A DNA stretch of 64,000 bases from Janthinobacterium rivuli (GTDB taxonomy: Bacteria > Pseudomonadota > Gammaproteobacteria > Burkholderiales > Burkholderiaceae_D): positions 5,952,001 through 6,016,000 of the forward strand of contig NZ_CP121464.1 in assembly GCF_029690045.1 (NCBI RefSeq), read 5' to 3'. Positions 1 through 11,005 of the stretch are shown in pieces (within the stretch, counting starts at the first letter, position 1; every line of letters begins with the position of its first letter). The position numbers and the translations under genes were made by a program. The notes under the pieces are model-generated. The model did not search any database and was not told where the DNA came from. It saw only the letters and a program-made list of their open reading frames with translations.

Positions 1-348
1 GACCTGTCCATCCTGGCAAAGTTGCTGGGCTACAACCCGGAAAAGGTGCGCAAGTTCGCCTTCAAGTTCCTGCAGACCACGCAGGATGGCTTTGGCGACA
101 TCGATGCGGCCCTGGCGCGCGGCGACGTGCACCAGGTGCGCGAACTGGGGCACCGCATCAAGTCGTCGGCGCGCACCGTGGGCGCCCTGGGACTGGCCGA
201 GCTGTGCCACAACCTGGAAACCCTGGCGCCGGGCGAACCGGCCGACGAGGCGGAGCGGGCGCGGCGCATCGTCACGCGCCTGTGGCCCCTGCTGGAACAG
301 ATTACCGAACAAATCATGAATAACACCAGCTTTGCCAATGACGATTAG
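1..348 (+). CDS. Hpt-domain protein, C-terminal part only (gene begins outside window)
   Basis: The frame is open from base 1, so the 5' end lies upstream of the window. The visible 115 residues form a histidine phosphotransfer (Hpt) module: the helix carrying GHRIKSSARTVGA holds the phospho-accepting His in the usual H-x-x-K-S-S context, followed by a leucine-rich second helix. Such a module usually sits at the C-terminus of a large hybrid sensor kinase, or stands alone, and passes phosphate to a receiver. The next gene is a stand-alone receiver, which suggests a phosphorelay pair. What lies N-terminal cannot be seen. Confidence 0.8.
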   Translation, partial: DLSILAKLLGYNPEKVRKFAFKFLQTTQDGFGDIDAALARGDVHQVRELGHRIKSSARTVGALGLAELCHNLETLAPGEPADEAERARRIVTRLWPLLEQITEQIMNNTSFANDD

Positions 349-418
349 CTACCGCCAAATTGGATTGCGGCAAGGTATCGGCATCGACAGCGATGCATAT
401 CAACAGAAAGACATGACG

Positions 419-877
419 ATGAACACTGTATCAAACCAAGCAAGCCAGGAACACAACGAAGCAGGCCTGGCGCCATTGCGCGTGCTGCTGCTGGACGACG
501 ACGTTTTCATGCTCGACGTGCTCAGCGACATGCTTGAGCAAATGGGCTCGTTCGACATCCGCTGCGAATCGCACAGCGAACAGGCGCTGTCGACCCTCAA
601 GCAGCACCAGCCCGACCTGCTGATCTGCGACCTGTCCATGCCCGACATCGACGGCATCGAATTTTTGCGCATGGCGGCGGAAAACGGCTTCCGCGGCGGC
701 GTGGTTCTGCTGTCGGGCCTGCATTCGGCCGTGCGCCTGGCGGCCGAACGCCTGGCCATGGCCAACGGCCTGCATATATTGGGCACCTTCCGCAAGCCGA
801 TGGAAAGCGCGGAATTGCAGCTGATGGTGAACTTGCAACTGCAGCACACGGCGCGTCAGGCCAGCGTACAAGCCTGA
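419..877 (+). CDS. Single-domain response regulator (CheY-like receiver)
   Basis: The 152-residue protein is one receiver domain with no output domain. The acidic pair is in LLLDDD (about residues 26-28), the phosphorylation site is Asp71 in LLICDLSMPDIDG, and the conserved Lys is in GTFRKPM near the C-terminus. The ATG at 419 is preceded by AGAAAG at good spacing. An upstream in-frame start at 332 would overlap the Hpt gene and add a non-conserved tail. It follows the Hpt gene closely and is probably its phosphate acceptor or a phosphate sink. The target process cannot be told from the sequence. Confidence 0.82.
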   Translation: MNTVSNQASQEHNEAGLAPLRVLLLDDDVFMLDVLSDMLEQMGSFDIRCESHSEQALSTLKQHQPDLLICDLSMPDIDGIEFLRMAAENGFRGGVVLLSGLHSAVRLAAERLAMANGLHILGTFRKPMESAELQLMVNLQLQHTARQASVQA

Positions 878-1179
878 GCGCGCAGGCCGGCCGGGAGGGC
901 GGACACGGCGCTGCAGGCCAGCAGGCATGCGGCTTTGCCGCCCTGCCGGCAACTGCAGCGACGATATGCCTCAAGTTTTTCTGCAATAATCGCCACGCTT
1001 TGAAAAAATGGGTTATTATTTCAGCCATCCCCGCCTGCATACCTCTGGTCGCACCTTCCAAGACATTGAAGTCGTGCCCATTGTCCCCATCTTCTCATTG
1101 CATTCCAGGAAGCATGGATGGCGAACCAGCGTATGGTTAATTCCAGGCATTATTGATCCCACCCTCATTTGAGGAAAAT
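878..1179. other. Intergenic region upstream of trxA
   Basis: About 300 bases without a convincing gene. An AT-rich patch lies near 985-1025. The trxA promoter is probably in this region, but no -35/-10 pair with acceptable spacing could be assigned. The Shine-Dalgarno GAGGAAA of trxA lies at its right end. Confidence 0.4.
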
Positions 1180-1506
1180 ATGAGCGAAAATATCAAACAC
1201 ATTAGCGATGCATCTTTTGAAGCAGACGTCCTGCAATCCGAGTTGCCCGTACTGGTCGACTTCTGGGCAGAATGGTGCGGTCCCTGCAAGGCCATCGCCC
1301 CGATCCTGGAAGAAGTGGCCAAGGAATACGCCGGCCGCATCCTGATCGCCAAGATGGACGTGGACGCGAACCAGGCAGTGCCTGCCAAGTTCGGCATCCG
1401 CGGCATCCCGACCCTGATCCTGTTCAAGGATGGTGTTGCAGCTGCTCAAAAAGTGGGCGCCATGGCCAAGGGCCAGTTGACCACTTTCGTCGACAGCAAC
1501 ATTTAA
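1180..1506 (+). CDS. trxA: Thioredoxin 1
   Basis: Cytoplasmic protein-disulfide reductase that supplies electrons to ribonucleotide reductase, methionine sulfoxide reductases and other enzymes. The 108-residue length matches the family. The active site WCGPC has its cysteines at residues 33 and 36, and the cis-proline loop is in GIRGIPTL. The ATG at 1180 is chosen because GAGGAAA lies just upstream. A longer reading from TTG 1153 would add nine residues not typical of the family. trxA directly before rho is a common proteobacterial order. Confidence 0.97.
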   Translation: MSENIKHISDASFEADVLQSELPVLVDFWAEWCGPCKAIAPILEEVAKEYAGRILIAKMDVDANQAVPAKFGIRGIPTLILFKDGVAAAQKVGAMAKGQLTTFVDSNI

Positions 1507-1662
1507 TGTATGATGGGCAGCGCTGCGCCCGCAGCGCCGCCTGACTGGAACCACCGGGAAGCGGCTTTGCCCTCATTCGTGCACAGCCTTCCCCAATAAT
1601 TAATCAACGCCACGCAGTCCCCTCCCCTACCTTTACCTCCCGTCTCGGGACACTCAACATAT

Positions 1663-2925
<1,263 letters not shown>

Positions 2926-2949
2926 TTTGGTGTGAACCCTTGAACCGCC

Positions 2950-2983
2950 GGGGTCGGACCCTCAGGGTCCGACCCCAGTTTTT
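2950..2983. repeat. Perfect 12-bp palindrome with T-tail (REP-like or terminator)
   Basis: Arms GGGGTCGGACCC (2950-2961) and GGGTCCGACCCC (2965-2976) flank a three-base TCA loop and are followed by AGTTTTT. The perfect symmetry, short loop and position between genes are typical of dispersed REP-like palindromes. The T-tail also allows it to act as an intrinsic terminator for rho. A conventional terminator follows about 20 bases later, so the element looks like an extra insertion. Confidence 0.65.
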
Positions 2984-3001
2984 GCCTTGGGTTATCGATG
3001 C

Positions 3002-3027
3002 AAAGCCGCTTTCGAGCGGCTTTTTTA
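3002..3027 (+). terminator. Intrinsic terminator after rho
   Basis: Stem AAAGCCGCT (3002-3010), UUCG-type tetraloop TTCG (3011-3014), and AGCGGCTTT (3015-3023) running into a T-tract. This is a textbook intrinsic terminator. Confidence 0.9.
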
Positions 3028-3056
3028 TTGCCGCCGGCCCGAAAGCGCTATATAAT
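3028..3056 (+). promoter_or_regulatory. Sigma-70 promoter of rpmE2
   Basis: The -35 element TTGCCG (3028-3033), a 17-base spacer and a perfect -10 TATAAT (3051-3056) lie about 105 bases upstream of rpmE2. The -35 box directly abuts the rho terminator tail. Confidence 0.75.
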
Positions 3057-3159
3057 CGACGGTTGCATTATTTTAAACCCTGGCAAGTGATCGGCAATCG
3101 GGTCAAGAAGCTGGACGACCGACGAAGTGCTGTTTGGCTACCAAACTAGAGAGAAGACC

Positions 3160-3429
3160 ATGAAAGTCGATACCCATCCAGAATACCGCGAAGTTGTTTT
3201 CCACGATCTGTCGTGCGATTTCAAATTCGTTACCCGCTCGACCATCCAGACCCGCGAAAAAATCACCCACGACGGTAAAGAATACCCACTGGTGAAGATC
3301 GAGGTTTCGGCTGAATCGCACCCATTCTTCACGGGCAAGCACAAAATCGTCGATACCGCTGGTCGCGTCGAGAAGTTCCGTCAGAAGTTCGGTTCGGTTG
3401 GTTCGAAAACCGCAGTCGCAGCAGGCTGA
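3160..3429 (+). CDS. rpmE2: 50S ribosomal protein bL31, type B (zinc-independent)
   Basis: Ribosomal large-subunit protein of 89 residues. It has the type B signature: an N-terminal [10 protein letters not shown] and the block [10 protein letters not shown], but no CxxC zinc ribbon (a single Cys at residue 19). In bacteria with both types, the zinc-free form replaces the zinc form under zinc starvation; whether a second copy exists here is not visible. The ATG at 3160 follows GAGAAG. It has its own promoter (3028-3056) and terminator (3475-3500). Confidence 0.95.
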   Translation: MKVDTHPEYREVVFHDLSCDFKFVTRSTIQTREKITHDGKEYPLVKIEVSAESHPFFTGKHKIVDTAGRVEKFRQKFGSVGSKTAVAAG

Positions 3430-3500
3430 TTTTTGCCGCTTTGCGGCAAAAAAGGGCAGCTTCGGCTGCCAGAGAAAAGGCAGCCACGGCTGCCTTTTTT
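3430..3500 (+). terminator. Hairpin cluster ending in intrinsic terminator after rpmE2
   Basis: Three hairpins follow the rpmE2 stop codon: TTTTTGCCGC / GCGGCAAAAA (3430-3452), GGCAGC-TTCG-GCTGCC (about 3455-3470), and GGCAGCC / GGCTGCC (3479-3494) followed by six T. The last is a strong intrinsic terminator. The second and third stems share complementary arms and could also pair with each other. Confidence 0.85.
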
Positions 3501-3581
3501 GTCTTTGGCCGCTTTACTTTATACTCGCGCATACCCGACGCCATTCGTCGCGTCTTGCCACTATTCTGATACCGATTATCG

Positions 3582-5306
3582 ATGAAGCCAGTCCGCCTTC
3601 CCGCCGCTGCCACACTCGCGCTGCCACGATGGGCCTTGTTTGCGCTCGGCCTGCTGTACATCCTGCCTGGCCTGATCGGCCGCGAACCGTGGAAGAACGA
3701 TGATGCCGCCAGTTTCGGCATCATGTGGACCATGGCGCATGGCGGCCTGAACGACTGGCTGTGGCCCAACGTGGCCGGTCTGTCGCTGCCCGATGAAGGC
3801 CCGCTGGCCTTCTGGCTGGGCGCCATTTTCATCAAGCTGTTCGGCTGGATCGACGGCGACGTCTTCGGCGCGCGCATGTCGACCATCGGCATCTTCGTCG
3901 TCAGCACCCTGTCCGTCTGGTACACCGCCTTCAACCTGGGCCGCCGCAATGACGCCCAGCCGCTGCGCCTGGCCTTTGGCGGCCAGCCCGAGCCCGACGA
4001 CTTCGGCCGTACCCTGGCCGATGCCGCCGTGCTCATCTACCTGGGCTGCCTGGGCCTGCTGCAGCACAGCCATGACATCACGGCCGAAGCGCTGTACGTG
4101 TCCCTGATGGCCTATTTGCTGTACCGCGCCGTGCGCTACATGGAAGGCCCGTCCGTGCGCAATGCGGCCCTGCTGGGCCTGGCGATGGGTGGCCTGACCC
4201 TGGCGCGCGGCTGGATCACGCCGGCGGCGCTGAGCATCGCCCTGCTGCTGTGCACCATCTTCCTGCGCCTGCCCTTGCTGCGCAGCATACGCCACCTGGC
4301 GCTGGCCATCCTGATCGGCGTCGCGCTGACCCTCGTCTGGCTGCTGCCGGGCGAATGGCTGCAGCCGTACGGCCATTCGCCGCTGCAAGCGTGGATGGAA
4401 TGGAATTGCCGCCAGTTCAGCGCCCCGAGCCTGAAGAGCCTGCAATATTTCTTGCGTGTCGGCATCTGGTTCTTCTGGCCCGCCTGGCCGTTCGCCGCCT
4501 GGGCCGTGTATGCCTGGCGCCGCCAGCACCACGTGCTGCACATCGTCGTGCCGCTGACTTTTGTCGCCATGCTGGCCATCCTGGGCCTGTGCCATCCCGA
4601 TCCGGATCCGAGCCAGCTGCTGCCGCTGTTGCCGCCGCTGGCCGTGATGGCCGCGTTCGGCTTGCTGACGATGAAACGGGGCGCCATCAACGCCATCGAC
4701 TGGTTCTCCGTGATGGTGCTGACCATCTGCGCCCTCGCGCTGTGGCTGTTCTGGTTCGCCATCCTGACGGGCTGGCCGCCAAAACTGTCGCACAATGCGC
4801 TGAAACTCATGCCCGGCTTCAAGCCCGAACTGGACTTGCTGGCCTTTTTCGTGGCCGCCTGCGCCAGCGCGGGCTGGGTGGCGCTGGTGCACTGGCGCAT
4901 CTCGCGCCAGCCGGCCGTGCTGTGGCGCGCCGTGGTGCTGTCGTCCGGTGGCCTGATCCTGATCTGGGTGCTGATCATGACCTTGTTCCTGCCGCCGCTG
5001 AACTACAGCAAGAGCTACGCCAGCGTGGCGCACCAGATTTCCGTCCACCTGCCGCCGGGCAGCAAGTGCATCAACAGCAACGTCGGCGCTGCCCAGCGCG
5101 CCTCGTTCGCCTACTTCGGCCACTTGCCGTTCGCCAAGGTGGGGCAACAGCAATGCGATGTGTTCTTGTTGCAAGACAGCATCAAGGTGCCCGACAGCAA
5201 GGAACAATTGCCCGAGCACCATGGCGCGGACTGGATCAAGCTGTGGGAAGGACGCCGTCCCACGGATGACGTGGAACGTTTCCGCCTGTACCAGCGCGTC
5301 AGATAA
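3582..5306 (+). CDS. GT39/ArnT-like polyprenyl-phosphate-sugar glycosyltransferase
   Basis: Integral membrane protein of 574 residues with about a dozen hydrophobic segments. The first periplasmic loop carries REPWKNDD (Asp40, Asp41), and a later loop carries LPDEGPLAFWLGA. Both fit the PMT_2/GT39 family, whose members move a sugar from a lipid-phosphate carrier to lipid A, glycans or proteins on the periplasmic side. A soluble C-terminal part follows. The acceptor and donor are unknown. The gene stands alone between terminators. The neighbouring PEP-CTERM gene has its own promoter, so a joint role is possible but not shown. Confidence 0.75.
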   Translation: MKPVRLPAAATLALPRWALFALGLLYILPGLIGREPWKNDDAASFGIMWTMAHGGLNDWLWPNVAGLSLPDEGPLAFWLGAIFIKLFGWIDGDVFGARMSTIGIFVVSTLSVWYTAFNLGRRNDAQPLRLAFGGQPEPDDFGRTLADAAVLIYLGCLGLLQHSHDITAEALYVSLMAYLLYRAVRYMEGPSVRNAALLGLAMGGLTLARGWITPAALSIALLLCTIFLRLPLLRSIRHLALAILIGVALTLVWLLPGEWLQPYGHSPLQAWMEWNCRQFSAPSLKSLQYFLRVGIWFFWPAWPFAAWAVYAWRRQHHVLHIVVPLTFVAMLAILGLCHPDPDPSQLLPLLPPLAVMAAFGLLTMKRGAINAIDWFSVMVLTICALALWLFWFAILTGWPPKLSHNALKLMPGFKPELDLLAFFVAACASAGWVALVHWRISRQPAVLWRAVVLSSGGLILIWVLIMTLFLPPLNYSKSYASVAHQISVHLPPGSKCINSNVGAAQRASFAYFGHLPFAKVGQQQCDVFLLQDSIKVPDSKEQLPEHHGADWIKLWEGRRPTDDVERFRLYQRVR

Positions 5307-5311
5307 ACAGC

Positions 5312-5338
5312 AAAAAACCGGGCTAGTCCCGGTTTTTT
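5312..5338 (+). terminator. Intrinsic terminator after glycosyltransferase gene
   Basis: CCGGG (5318-5322) and CCCGG (5328-5332) around a five-base loop, with an A-run before and six T after. The A-run makes it usable in both directions. Confidence 0.9.
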
Positions 5339-5404
5339 CATGTCCGTCAGACAAACACTGGCGACAGAAAAAGTGTTGCTTTTAAATATAGTTAATTACC
5401 TAAA

Positions 5405-5434
5405 TTGAACTAAAATTGTTTTTTAGATTATAAT
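5405..5434 (+). promoter_or_regulatory. Sigma-70 promoter of the PEP-CTERM gene
   Basis: TTGAAC (5405-5410), an 18-base spacer and a perfect TATAAT (5429-5434) lie in a strongly AT-rich stretch. Transcription should begin near 5441, leaving a leader of about 65 bases. Confidence 0.7.
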
Positions 5435-5504
5435 GATGGCTTGCGCGATGGCGGTGTCTTGCTTTCCCGCCCTATTCGTCCCCCCATTCACCATGAGATT
5501 GTCC

Positions 5505-6488
5505 ATGAAATTATTTACTACCCGCACCTTGCCGCTCATCAGCGCCGCCCTGTTCGCCTTCTCCTTCAGCGCTTCGGCCCAGGCGACCGTGATTGACCTC
5601 GGCGTCGCCAACGGCTACTCGGCCTTTATCTTCGGCAACATCGGCAGCAGCAACGCCAGCGGCTTTACCAGCGTCGGCGGCAGCCTGGCCGCTGGCGGCA
5701 ATATCTACCTGGACGGCTACAGCGTCGGCTCGAACAAGAAGCCGGGCAGCGCCGTCAACACCTTGGTCGCCGGTAACAGCCTGAACATCGGCGGCGGCAC
5801 CATCAATGGTACGGGCGTGTATGGCGTGAGCAATGCCAGCGGCAGCGTGACGGCGCCATCGTGGTACCCATCGGGTACCTTCAGCAAGGGCAATGCCTCC
5901 ACCCTGGACTTTGCGGCGGCCCAGCAGCAACTGACGACCCTGTCGGGCGATGTGGCCAAGCTGCAATCGAACGGCACCGTGATCTCGCAATACGGCGGCT
6001 TCAAGCTGGTCGGCGATGTCAACGCCGACGTCAACGTCTTCACCATCGCGGCGAACGACCTGCATAACCTGACCCTGGACGTATCGTCGCTGAAAAGCAC
6101 GGCCAGCATCATCATCAACGGCACGGCCACCAACATCACCATGAGCGGCGGCTTCGACAATTTCGGCAGCTTCGCCGACCGTACGCTGCTGAACTTCGCC
6201 AACGCCACCACCACCAACCTGAACAACGTCGGCATCAACGGCAGCATCCTGGCACCGAACAGCGCGTTTTCCGGTTCGGGCAGCATGAACGGCACCCTGG
6301 TCGCCAATTCGGTCAGCTCGATCAATTATGGCCACGTGTCGATGAACGGCGCCGGCTTCAACACGGTGAGCGTGTCGGCCGTGCCGGAACCAGGCACCTA
6401 CGCCATGCTGCTGGCCGGCCTGGGCCTGCTCGCCTTCGTGCGCCGCCGCCGCACGCCAGCGCGCGCACCACAAGCCGCGATGGCTTAA
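5505..6488 (+). CDS. Choice-of-anchor A family protein with PEP-CTERM sorting signal
   Basis: Exported protein of 327 residues. A signal peptide covers about residues 1-27 (ending ASAQA). The body is rich in Gly, Ser, Asn and Thr, as in the choice-of-anchor A domain. The C-terminus carries VPEPGTYAMLLAGLGLLAF followed by RRRR, a PEP-CTERM tripartite signal handled by an exosortase (EpsH/XrtA type), which is not in this window. Such proteins are linked to exopolysaccharide and surface assembly. The ATG at 5505 is preferred; an ATG at 5493 would add four residues. A strong promoter and terminator flank it, so it is monocistronic. Confidence 0.85.
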   Translation: MKLFTTRTLPLISAALFAFSFSASAQATVIDLGVANGYSAFIFGNIGSSNASGFTSVGGSLAAGGNIYLDGYSVGSNKKPGSAVNTLVAGNSLNIGGGTINGTGVYGVSNASGSVTAPSWYPSGTFSKGNASTLDFAAAQQQLTTLSGDVAKLQSNGTVISQYGGFKLVGDVNADVNVFTIAANDLHNLTLDVSSLKSTASIIINGTATNITMSGGFDNFGSFADRTLLNFANATTTNLNNVGINGSILAPNSAFSGSGSMNGTLVANSVSSINYGHVSMNGAGFNTVSVSAVPEPGTYAMLLAGLGLLAFVRRRRTPARAPQAAMA

Positions 6489-6510
6489 GCTTTACGCTAA
6501 ATCAATGCGA

Positions 6511-6545
6511 AACACCGGGCCGCGCGAGCGTCCCGGTGTTTTTTT
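6511..6545 (+). terminator. Intrinsic terminator after PEP-CTERM gene
   Basis: AACACCGGG (6511-6519) pairs with CCCGGTGTT (6532-6540), followed by five more T. It separates two convergent genes. Confidence 0.85.
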
Positions 6546-6562
6546 ATGCGCTGACGAAAAAT

Positions 6563-8242
6563 TTATTCCACGCTCAAGCCCAGATCCGTCGCCACCTGCT
6601 TGCGCAACAGGTATTTCTGGATCTTGCCCGTCACCGTCATGGGGAATTCCTCGACGAAACGTACATAGCGGGGAATCTTGTAATACGCGATCTGTCCATC
6701 GCAAAAGGCGCGGATGTCATCGCTGGTCGCCTGCGTGCCCGGACGCAGGATAATGCAGGCGCACAACTCTTCGCCATACTTGGCATCGGGCACGCCCACG
6801 CATTGCACGTCGAGCACGCTCGGGTGGCGGTACAGGAATTCCTCGACTTCGCGCGGATAGATGTTTTCGCCGCCGCGTATCACCATGTCCTTGGAGCGGC
6901 CGACGATGCTGCAAAAGCCGTTGTCGTCGATGACGGCCAGGTCGCCCGTGTGCATCCAGCGCGCCGCGTCGATGGCCTCGGCCGTTTTTTCCGGATCGCC
7001 CCAGTAGCCCTGCATCACGGAATAGCCGCGCGTGAGCAATTCGCCCTTCTCGCCGCGCGGCACGATACGCCCTTCCGCATCGATGATTTTCACTTCCAGG
7101 TGCGGGTGGACACGGCCGATGGACGACACGCGCATTTCGCGCGGGTCCTCGATCGCCGTCTGGAAGCTGACGGGCGACGTTTCCGTCATGCCATACGCAA
7201 TCGTGATTTCCGCCATGTGCATCAATTCGATAACCCGCGTCATGACTTCCATCGGGCAGGGCGAGCCGGCCATGATGCCAGTGCGCAACTGGGACAGATC
7301 ATATTGCTTGAAGTCAGGATGGTCGAGGATGGCGATGAACATCGTCGGCACGCCGTGCAGCCCCGTGCAGCGTTCGGCCTGCACGGTTTCCAGCACGGCC
7401 TTCGGGTCGAAGCCCTCGCCAGGAAACACCATGGCCGCGCCATGCGTGACACAAGCCAGGTTGCCCAGCACCATGCCGAAGCAGTGGTACAAGGGCACGG
7501 GGATGCACAAGCGGTCCTGTTCGGTGAGGCGCATGGCTTCGCCGATGAAAAAACCGTTGTTCAGGATATTGTGGTGCGTCAAGGTGGCGCCTTTCGGCGC
7601 GCCCGTGGTGCCGGACGTGAACTGAATGTTGACGGCGTCGTCAAACTGCAAGCCAGCGCTGACTTCTTCCAGGCGCGCCAGGTCGGCGTCGGCAATGCCG
7701 TCCATCAGGGCGTCGAAGTTGTGCATGCCCGGCGTGGCGGCCGCACCCAGCCGGATGACGTGGCGCAATTGCGGCAGGCGCGGCGACTGCAGGGCGCCCG
7801 CGCGCGAACGGGCAATTTCCGGCACCACGTCCTGCACGATGGCCAGGTAATCGCTGGACTTGAAGCTGGGCGACAGGATCAGCGCGCTGCATTGCACCTT
7901 GTCGAGCACGTATTCGAGTTCCGAGCGCCGGTAGGCGGGATTGATGTTGACCATGATCAAGCCGGCTTTCGCCGTGGCAAACTGGGTCAGCACCCATTCG
8001 GCGCAGTTTTGCGACCAGATGCCGACCCGGTCGCCCGGCTGCAAGCCCAGTTTCAGCAAGCCGGCAGCCAGGCGGTGCACGCGCTGCTGAAACTCACGAT
8101 ACGTCCAGCGCACGTTCTGGTGCGCCACGATCAGGGCGTCGTGCTGGCCGTAGCGGGCGGCAATGCCGTCCAGGTAGGCACCTATCGTTTCGCCGATCAA
8201 CGGCGTCTCGTGGGCGCCGTGTACATAACTCATTGCTTGCAT
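6563..8242 (-). CDS. Acyl-CoA synthetase (AMP-binding, fatty-acyl-CoA ligase type)
   Basis: ANL-superfamily adenylating enzyme of 559 residues that activates a carboxylic acid with ATP and joins it to CoA. Visible motifs are the P-loop [10 protein letters not shown], the adenine-binding YGMTETSP, the hinge region TGDLAVID with [16 protein letters not shown], and the C-terminal catalytic Lys in [11 protein letters not shown]. The overall pattern is that of short- to medium-chain fatty-acyl-CoA ligases; the substrate cannot be fixed. The ATG at 8242 follows GGAGACAGC. It is divergent from polB with about 130 bases between. Confidence 0.85.
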   Translation of the reverse strand: MQAMSYVHGAHETPLIGETIGAYLDGIAARYGQHDALIVAHQNVRWTYREFQQRVHRLAAGLLKLGLQPGDRVGIWSQNCAEWVLTQFATAKAGLIMVNINPAYRRSELEYVLDKVQCSALILSPSFKSSDYLAIVQDVVPEIARSRAGALQSPRLPQLRHVIRLGAAATPGMHNFDALMDGIADADLARLEEVSAGLQFDDAVNIQFTSGTTGAPKGATLTHHNILNNGFFIGEAMRLTEQDRLCIPVPLYHCFGMVLGNLACVTHGAAMVFPGEGFDPKAVLETVQAERCTGLHGVPTMFIAILDHPDFKQYDLSQLRTGIMAGSPCPMEVMTRVIELMHMAEITIAYGMTETSPVSFQTAIEDPREMRVSSIGRVHPHLEVKIIDAEGRIVPRGEKGELLTRGYSVMQGYWGDPEKTAEAIDAARWMHTGDLAVIDDNGFCSIVGRSKDMVIRGGENIYPREVEEFLYRHPSVLDVQCVGVPDAKYGEELCACIILRPGTQATSDDIRAFCDGQIAYYKIPRYVRFVEEFPMTVTGKIQKYLLRKQVATDLGLSVE

Positions 8243-8374
8243 GCTGTCTCCAGGGTGTATGGCGCGACGCGCTCTTGTTATCGTCTTCGATGCAGAAAAT
8301 TATAGCCGCAACCGCCCCCGCCCTGCGCAGCTTGCTGTAATGTGCAGGCCAGTACACCAGACACTCACGGCACC

Positions 8375-10732
8375 ATGACAGGCACCACGCAGCACCCGCT
8401 CGAACAGGGCTTCATCCTGACCCGCCACTGGCGCGACACGCGCGACGGCACGGAAGTCGATTTCTGGCTGGCAACGGATGCCGGGCCCCGCCACGTGCGC
8501 CTGCCCGTGCAAACGGCCGTCGCCTTCCTTCCCATGGAGCAACAGGAACAGGCGCAACAGTTGCTGCGCGGCGAGCGCCACGCAGAGCTGCGTCCCCTGT
8601 CGCTGTGCGATTTTCATCACCGCCCCGTGCTGGGGCTGTACTGCAAGCAATACCGGCATTTGCTGAAGCTGGAAAAGCAGCTGCGCGCGCACGGCGTCGA
8701 CGTCTACGAAGCCGACATCCGCCCGCCCGAGCGCTACCTGATGGAGCGTTTCATCACGGCACCGGTGACCTTCAGCGGAGAAACGGAAGTGCAGTTGAAA
8801 CCGGCGCCCGGCTATCGCCCCACATTGCAACTGGTGTCGCTCGATATCGAGACGACGGCGCATGGCGAGCTGTATTCGCTGGCCCTGGAAGGCTGCGGCC
8901 AGCGCCAGGTCTACATGCTGGGGCCGCCAAACGGCGGCGATTACGCCTTGGACTTCGACCTCGAATACTGCGACACGCGCGCGCAAATCCTCGAACGCCT
9001 GAACACATGGATGGAACGCCACGACCCTGACGCCATCATCGGCTGGAACCTGGTGCAGTTCGACTTGCGCGTGCTGCGCCAGCACGCCGAGCGCTACCAG
9101 ATACCGTTGAAACTGGGACGCGGCGGCGCCGTGATGGAATGGCGCGAACACGGCGGCAAGCAGGAACACTATTTTGCGGCCGCAGCGGGGCGCCTCATCA
9201 TCGACGGCATCGAAGCCTTGAAATCGGCGACGTGGAATTTTTCCTCGTTCAGCCTGGAAAACGTGGCGCAAACGCTCTTGGGCGAAGGCAAGTCCATCGA
9301 CAATCCCTACCAGCGCATGGCCGAGATCGACCGGCGTTTTCGCGAAGACAAACCGGCGCTGGCCCGCTACAACCTCAAGGATTGCGAGCTGGTCACGCGC
9401 ATCTTCGCCAAGACCGAGCTGCTGACGTTTTTGCTGGAACGGGCCAGCGTGACGGGCCTGGCGGCCGACCGCAGCGGCGGCTCCGTGGCCGCGTTCGAAC
9501 ACCTGTACTTGCCGCTGATGCACCGGCAGGGTTACGTGGCGCCCAACCTGGGCGATGTCTCCGGCGAAAACAGTCCGGGTGGCTTCGTCATGGATTCGCA
9601 GTCGGGCCTGTACGATTCCGTGCTCGTGCTCGACTACAAAAGCCTGTACCCGTCCATCATCCGCACCTTCCTGATCGACCCAGTCGGGCTTGTGGTGGGC
9701 ACCAGCGGCGATGAAGCCGATACCGTTCCCGGCTACCGGGGCGCGCAATTTTCGCGTGTGAAACATTGCCTGCCGGCCATCGTGGAACAGGTGTGGCAAG
9801 GCCGCGAGACGGCCAAGCGCGAGCGCAATGCACCGCTGTCGCAAGCGTTAAAAATCATCATGAACGCGTTTTATGGTGTGCTGGGTTCCAGCGGCTGCCG
9901 CTTTTTCGACCCGCGCCTGGCCTCGTCGATCACCCTGCGCGGCCACGACATCATGCACCGCACGCGAGAATTGATCACCGGGCAGGGTTATCAGGTGATT
10001 TATGGCGACACGGATTCCACGTTTGTGTGGCTGAAAACGGCGCATAGCGACGAAGCGGCGGGCAAGATCGGCCGCGCCCTGGTGGCGCATGTGAATGCCT
10101 GGTGGAATACCTGTCTGCGCGATGAATTCGGCCTGGACAATGCGCTGGAGCTGGAATTCGAGACGCATTACCGGCGTTTCCTGATGCCCACCATCCGCGG
10201 CTCGGAAGAAGGCAGCAAGAAGCGCTACGCGGGCCTGGTGGGCAAGCCGGACGGCAGCGAGGACATGGTCTACAAGGGCCTGGAAACCGTGCGCAGCGAC
10301 TGGACGCCGCTGGCGCAGCAATTCCAGCAGGATTTGTACCGGCGCATCTTCCAGCGCGCCGCCTACCAGGATTATGTGCGCGACTACGTGGCGCGCACCG
10401 TGCGCGGCGAATTCGACGCTTTATTGGTCTACCGCAAACGCCTGCGCCGTCCGCTCGACGACTACCAGCGCAACGTACCGCCCCATGTGCGCGCGGCGCG
10501 CACGGCCGACGCCTACAACCTGGCGCAGGGACGGCCACTGCAATACCAGAACGGCGGCTGGATCAGCTATGTCATCACGGTGGCGGGGCCGGAACCGCTG
10601 GAAACGCAGCGCTCGCCCATCGACTACCACCATTACCTGACGCGCCAGCTGCAACCGGTGGCCGACGCGATCCTGCCCTTCCTGGGCGACGATTTTTCGC
10701 GCCTCGTGTCGGGCCAGCAGGATTTGTTTTAG
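8375..10732 (+). CDS. polB: DNA polymerase II (family B)
   Basis: Family B polymerase with 3'-5' exonuclease, used in replication restart and lesion bypass in enterobacteria. The 785 residues match E. coli Pol II (783). The exonuclease motif SLDIETT, polymerase motif [11 protein letters not shown], motif [13 protein letters not shown] and motif C YGDTDST are all intact. The ATG at 8375 is chosen; a GTG at 8342 would add eleven residues. No LexA-type box was recognised upstream. It lies alone, divergent from the acyl-CoA ligase. Confidence 0.95.
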   Translation: MTGTTQHPLEQGFILTRHWRDTRDGTEVDFWLATDAGPRHVRLPVQTAVAFLPMEQQEQAQQLLRGERHAELRPLSLCDFHHRPVLGLYCKQYRHLLKLEKQLRAHGVDVYEADIRPPERYLMERFITAPVTFSGETEVQLKPAPGYRPTLQLVSLDIETTAHGELYSLALEGCGQRQVYMLGPPNGGDYALDFDLEYCDTRAQILERLNTWMERHDPDAIIGWNLVQFDLRVLRQHAERYQIPLKLGRGGAVMEWREHGGKQEHYFAAAAGRLIIDGIEALKSATWNFSSFSLENVAQTLLGEGKSIDNPYQRMAEIDRRFREDKPALARYNLKDCELVTRIFAKTELLTFLLERASVTGLAADRSGGSVAAFEHLYLPLMHRQGYVAPNLGDVSGENSPGGFVMDSQSGLYDSVLVLDYKSLYPSIIRTFLIDPVGLVVGTSGDEADTVPGYRGAQFSRVKHCLPAIVEQVWQGRETAKRERNAPLSQALKIIMNAFYGVLGSSGCRFFDPRLASSITLRGHDIMHRTRELITGQGYQVIYGDTDSTFVWLKTAHSDEAAGKIGRALVAHVNAWWNTCLRDEFGLDNALELEFETHYRRFLMPTIRGSEEGSKKRYAGLVGKPDGSEDMVYKGLETVRSDWTPLAQQFQQDLYRRIFQRAAYQDYVRDYVARTVRGEFDALLVYRKRLRRPLDDYQRNVPPHVRAARTADAYNLAQGRPLQYQNGGWISYVITVAGPEPLETQRSPIDYHHYLTRQLQPVADAILPFLGDDFSRLVSGQQDLF

Positions 10733-11005
10733 ATCAATTCTGCTTACCTGCGCGGCCAAGCTGAGGTAATATCGGCGCCTGCCGGGCTTATCTGACCCAG
10801 TCCACGGGCGCTGTGCGCCGCGGCAGCGTAAAATACGCCATGGCGAAAGAATAAGAGCTGTTCCAAAGAAGAAGATGCCGCTCCAGACGAGAATCGTTCG
10901 CAAGAAGATTGTCGCCACTGAAAGGGCGCATAATTTATCACTATGTTGAACCAGCAGGCTGTGCGGTATGCGCCTCCCCTGCTATTTTTTGAATGAATTG
11001 ACACC

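Noticed and set aside
878..1179. A sigma-70 promoter for trxA
   Set aside because: TTGAAA at 1000 and AT-rich hexamers are present but no pair has acceptable spacing.
3430..3470. Riboswitch-like structure after rpmE2
   Set aside because: The hairpins lie downstream of the gene and end in a T-run; they are better explained as terminators.
6536..8305. A 589-residue open frame on the plus strand
   Set aside because: It is antisense to the acyl-CoA ligase, whose motifs are intact. The translation is rich in His, Arg, Gln and Ala without domains, as expected of a GC-rich shadow frame.
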